The notes below the pieces were generated by a model. That model was given only the letters and a program-made list of their open reading frames with translations, searched no databases and was not told the DNA's origin. Positions 6,229-7,063 of a DNA stretch of 7,063 nucleotides are shown in pieces. Made by a program: the position numbers and the translations under genes. Origin of the DNA: Gammaproteobacteria bacterium (GTDB lineage: Bacteria > Pseudomonadota > Gammaproteobacteria > Xanthomonadales > Xanthomonadaceae). How positions within the stretch are numbered: position 1 is the first letter of the stretch; each line of letters opens with the position of its first letter. The stretch is from positions 1 through 7,063 of the forward strand of contig JAPLSI010000030.1 in assembly GCA_026398715.1 (NCBI GenBank), written 5' to 3'.

Positions 6229-6239
6229 ATCGCGATACA

Positions 6240-6268
6240 GAGATATAACGATTTCTCCCGACTGTCAA
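6240..6268 (-). promoter_or_regulatory. Predicted promoter of the homoserine dehydrogenase gene
   Basis: A perfect TTGACA -35 reads on the minus strand at 6268-6263. The -10 is either TATATC (6247-6242, 15-base spacer) or TATCTC (6245-6240, 17-base spacer). The stretch is AT-rich compared with its surroundings. Transcription would start near 6234, giving a leader of about 60 bases before the GTG. It lies just after the transporter stop, so the two genes need not share a transcript. Confidence 0.6.
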
Positions 6269-6296
6269 GCTTGGGTCGGCGTGGGGCCGGTTGCGA

Positions 6297-7034
6297 TCAG
6301 GCGGTCAGCAGCAGCTTCAAGCCCGCAATCACCAGTACCGCGGCCAATAGCCGCTTGATGGTGGCCGCGGGATAGCGACGGCTTCCGAAGTAGGACCCGG
6401 CGCTCCCTCCGACCACGGCGGCGATGGCCAGCGGCCACACCAGGCAGGGAATGGAACCGACGCTGCTCGCGTTGCCGGCCAGGCCCGCAATCGAATTGAC
6501 CAGGATGAAAAGCGCCGATGTTGCCGCCGCCTGCTTGGTGCGTGCCCAGCGCATGACAAGCAGCAGGGGCGTGAGGAAGATGCCGCCGCCCGTGCCGGTC
6601 AGCCCCGCGAAGAACCCAAGCACGCCGCCCGATGCGATGGCGATCGGCAGGCTGGGCGCTTCGTCGATTTCGTCGTTGTCCGGCCGCCAGAAGAAATACA
6701 AGGCCGACAGCAGCAGAACGATGCCCACCAGCAACTTGAACAGGTGGGTGGGCAAGTCCAGGTAGCCGCCCAGGAATGCGAGCGGGATCGAAAGCAAGGC
6801 GAACGGCCAGAACAGGTTCCAGCGAAAGTGGCCGGCCCGGTAGAACTGCCAACTGCCGATGCTGGCGACCAGGATATTCAGCACCAGCGCGCTGGGCTTG
6901 ATGACCGCTGGCGCCAGGGACGCCAATGTCATCACCGCGATATAGCCCGAAGCGCCGGCATGCCCGACCGAGGAATACAGGAAGGCGACCAGGCCGATCG
7001 CCAGCACCAGCAACGCCAGATTTTCGACCTGCAT
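6297..7034 (-). CDS. TauE/SafE-family inner-membrane transporter
   Basis: A 245-residue polytopic membrane protein of the TauE/SafE family (formerly DUF81), whose studied members export sulfite, sulfoacetate or related organic anions. About eight hydrophobic helices are visible, in two related halves separated by a charged loop (RPDNDEIDEAPS, 117-128). The first half has SSVGHAGASGYIAVMTL (21-37) and PSALVLNILVASIGSWQF (47-64). The second repeats the pattern with GLTGTGGGIFLTPLLL (144-159) and ATSALFILVNSIAGL (171-185). GGGAG-like glycine packing and the SALxxN repeats are typical of the family. The ATG at 7034 is supported by GGGGAGG (7047-7041), six bases upstream. The homoserine dehydrogenase gene follows on the same strand after 121 bases but has its own promoter. 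The substrate is unknown; a sulfur compound is a family-based guess. Confidence 0.88.
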   Translation of the reverse strand: MQVENLALLVLAIGLVAFLYSSVGHAGASGYIAVMTLASLAPAVIKPSALVLNILVASIGSWQFYRAGHFRWNLFWPFALLSIPLAFLGGYLDLPTHLFKLLVGIVLLLSALYFFWRPDNDEIDEAPSLPIAIASGGVLGFFAGLTGTGGGIFLTPLLLVMRWARTKQAAATSALFILVNSIAGLAGNASSVGSIPCLVWPLAIAAVVGGSAGSYFGSRRYPAATIKRLLAAVLVIAGLKLLLTA

Positions 7035-7040
7035 TCCCCG

Positions 7041-7047
7041 CCTCCCC
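7041..7047 (-). promoter_or_regulatory. Strong ribosome-binding site of the TauE/SafE gene
   Basis: GGGGAGG on the minus strand, six bases before the ATG at 7034. It fixes the 245-residue start over the longer overlapping frame that runs to the window edge. Confidence 0.75.
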
Positions 7048-7063
7048 GGTTTGGATCAAGTCT

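Noticed and set aside
6258..6279. CCGAC...GTCGG as a terminator after the TauE/SafE gene
   Set aside because: It has a five-base-pair stem with a long loop that overlaps the TTGACA promoter element, and no T run follows.

Overview
The window is chromosomal DNA of high G+C content, densely packed with genes. It most resembles a gammaproteobacterium of the Xanthomonadales (Lysobacterales) order. The reasons are the pairing of zur with a MerC-domain gene, a bTHX gene of the 'MGKGDRKTAKG' type, a ThrA-type homoserine dehydrogenase without an aspartokinase half, and a HutF-type histidine pathway. This placement is inference from gene content. I see no phage, transposon, CRISPR, tRNA or rRNA signal.

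Left part (1-1290, plus strand): a zinc uptake regulator (zur, possibly cut by the window edge), then a four-helix MerC-domain membrane protein. A near-consensus Zur box overlaps the likely promoter of the MerC gene, so it is probably repressed by the neighbouring regulator when zinc is plentiful. Next is a 54-residue gene for ribosomal protein bTHX, with its own promoter, a clear ribosome-binding site and a perfect hairpin terminator. The same hairpin lies at the 3' end of the convergent hutI gene.

Middle (1287-4969): a histidine-degradation locus. Imidazolonepropionase (hutI) and a class III CoA-transferase form a minus-strand operon, with the CoA-transferase first and 12 bp between the two genes. 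Formimidoylglutamate deiminase (hutF) is transcribed divergently. HutI makes formiminoglutamate, which HutF deiminates to N-formylglutamate. The 38-bp divergent gap holds two back-to-back -10 elements, each 6-7 bases from a start codon and with no ribosome-binding site, which suggests paired leaderless transcripts. HutF lacks the N-terminal segment usual in its family. hutH, hutU, hutG and hutC are not in the window.

Right part (5012-7034, minus strand): a TauE/SafE-family membrane transporter is followed by a stand-alone homoserine dehydrogenase with its own promoter, a perfect inverted repeat near the transcript start, and a choice of two start codons. A sulfur or methionine link between these two genes is possible but unproven.

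I found no wholly new system. The best leads are the Zur box at the MerC gene, the symmetric leaderless divergent promoter, the reduced HutF, and the hairpin at the 5' end of the homoserine dehydrogenase transcript.
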